Part shown: positions 6,662 through 7,422 of the stretch, piece after piece
How positions within the stretch are numbered: position 1 is the first letter of the stretch
Layout: each line of letters begins with the position of its first letter
DNA from: an uncultured Prevotellaceae bacterium
GTDB taxonomy: Bacteria; Bacteroidota; Bacteroidia; Bacteroidales; Bacteroidaceae
Direction of reading: 5' to 3'
Assembly (NCBI GenBank): GCA_947303695.1
Contig: CAMYYX010000084.1
Location: 1-7,422, forward strand
DNA length: 7,422 bases
Notes under the pieces: model-generated
The model's input: the letters and a program-made list of their open reading frames with translations, nothing else
Database searches by the model: none
Told to the model about the DNA's origin: nothing
Made by a program: the position numbers and the translations under genes

Positions 6662-7422
6662 TTACGCCTCTTTTTGACGTGTACCCATACGAGCTTCAAC
6701 AACATTGACGACATAGTCGCCCAATTTTTCACACTCGTTAATGAGATCCATATAGATGGTACCGACAGCGTAGGTGTATTCGCGATTGTTTACATCAATG
6801 ATATTTTGCGACTTCAACTGATTGCGATAGTTGTTGATCTCGTTCTCGATATTGAACGTGCAATTTACGTCAAACGACTCCTTGCGACCACCCATCAAAC
6901 GGTTCATCTGTGAGAGGCTCTGGTCGGTCAGGTCCATCATTTGATGCAGATGGTCATACTGCTTTTCTACAAAGTGGTCTTCCTTGCCATTGTACTTGCG
7001 AGAAATGGTACGTGCCATATTGAAGCAAGCGTCGCCGATAGACTCCAACTCAGAGACTTCACGCAACATGGCGCGAATCTTTGCCTTTGTATCGTCTGAC
7101 AAGTGAGCATCACTCACTGAGTCCAGATAGTTGGCGATTTCCAGTTCCATATTGTCACTGATGCCCTCGTACTTCTCAATACGGGTATACAACTTATTGA
7201 ACTCACCAGCTTGGTTGTCTTTCTTCTTACCCGTTGAACTCGACGACAATATCAGCAACTCCCTTACCATACCGAACATTCGTTGCATACGATTCGAGAA
7301 TTGTTGTATCTCCTTCTGTGCTTCCAGCACCGAGAGCTCTGGAGTCTTCATGAAACCTGCAGTGATAAAATGCAAACGGAAATCCTCTTCTTCATCAACT
7401 TTCTTAGATTTGATGACCCAAC
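6662..7422 (-). CDS. C-terminal PhoU-like domain of a Na/Pi cotransporter family protein (5' end outside window)
   Basis: The frame is open to the end of the window and stops at TAA 6664-6662, giving 252 visible residues starting at a Trp codon. The in-frame TTG at 7375 is not a convincing start: the coding sense continues upstream through an acidic, charged segment (KKVDEEEDFRLHF) that reads like the linker after a membrane domain. The rest is almost entirely helical. It carries two PhoU-type ExxxD motifs, ESIGD at visible residues 126-130 and EKLGD at 231-235, each followed by the usual helix. PhoU domains bind metal clusters and regulate phosphate uptake. This arrangement is known from the Na/Pi cotransporter II (NptA/YjbB-like) proteins of Bacteroidetes, where the domain sits on the cytoplasmic side after the membrane helices. 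A free-standing PhoU is less likely because of the upstream extension. The membrane part is not visible, so the transporter call is inferred from the linker and family pattern. Confidence 0.82.
   Translation of the reverse strand, partial: WVIKSKKVDEEEDFRLHFITAGFMKTPELSVLEAQKEIQQFSNRMQRMFGMVRELLILSSSSTGKKKDNQAGEFNKLYTRIEKYEGISDNMELEIANYLDSVSDAHLSDDTKAKIRAMLREVSELESIGDACFNMARTISRKYNGKEDHFVEKQYDHLHQMMDLTDQSLSQMNRLMGGRKESFDVNCTFNIENEINNYRNQLKSQNIIDVNNREYTYAVGTIYMDLINECEKLGDYVVNVVEARMGTRQKEA

Noticed and set aside
6662..7375. A complete 237-residue PhoU protein starting at the TTG at 7375
   Set aside because: The frame stays open to the window edge, and the upstream residues (KKVDEEEDFR) continue the expected linker of a Na/Pi cotransporter. 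TTG is an unlikely start here, so the gene is treated as 5'-truncated by the window.
1..7422. Mobile elements, CRISPR arrays, tRNA or rRNA genes, phage or defence genes
   Set aside because: I saw no direct-repeat arrays, transposase-like frames, terminal inverted repeats or structured RNA signatures. Nearly all of the window is accounted for by five ordinary metabolic, transport or surface genes.

Overview
The window looks like chromosomal DNA of a Bacteroidetes bacterium, most likely Prevotella or a close relative. The reasons are: a large multidomain secreted GH2 glycosidase; two secreted proteins with the YDL.G+K...GIYIQ.G+K tail common in this group; no Shine-Dalgarno sequences before the starts; a TAnnTTTG-type -7 promoter element; and a Na/Pi cotransporter with a fused PhoU-like tail. 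The genus is inferred from these features and was not tested by a search.

Layout. Positions 1-369 (+) hold the 3' end of a secreted or surface protein. A rho-independent terminator at about 388-414 separates it from the minus-strand genes that converge on it. Read in their own direction, the minus-strand genes are: the C-terminal 252 residues of a Na/Pi cotransporter with a PhoU-like domain (7422-6662); a 55-bp gap with a probable promoter; a 1319-aa exported LacZ-type beta-galactosidase (6606-2647); a mannose-1-phosphate guanylyltransferase (2592-1489); and UDP-glucose 4-epimerase GalE (1455-439). Coding density is very high. No gene-free stretch exceeds about 70 bp. I found no tRNA, rRNA, CRISPR array or insertion sequence.

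How the genes may work together. The last three minus-strand genes are spaced by 54 and 33 bp, and I see no promoter or terminator between them, so they probably form one transcription unit. The secreted enzyme would release terminal galactose (or a related sugar) outside the cytoplasm. GalE interconverts UDP-galactose and UDP-glucose, and the guanylyltransferase makes GDP-mannose. No galK, galT, transporter or SusC/SusD pair is present, so this is not a complete utilisation locus.

I see no clearly new system. The points most worth checking are: Cys at GalE position 299, the residue linked to UDP-GalNAc acceptance; Cys in place of the LacZ Trp999 equivalent; the added C-terminal binding modules of the GH2 enzyme; and the matching C-terminal tails of the two convergent secreted proteins.
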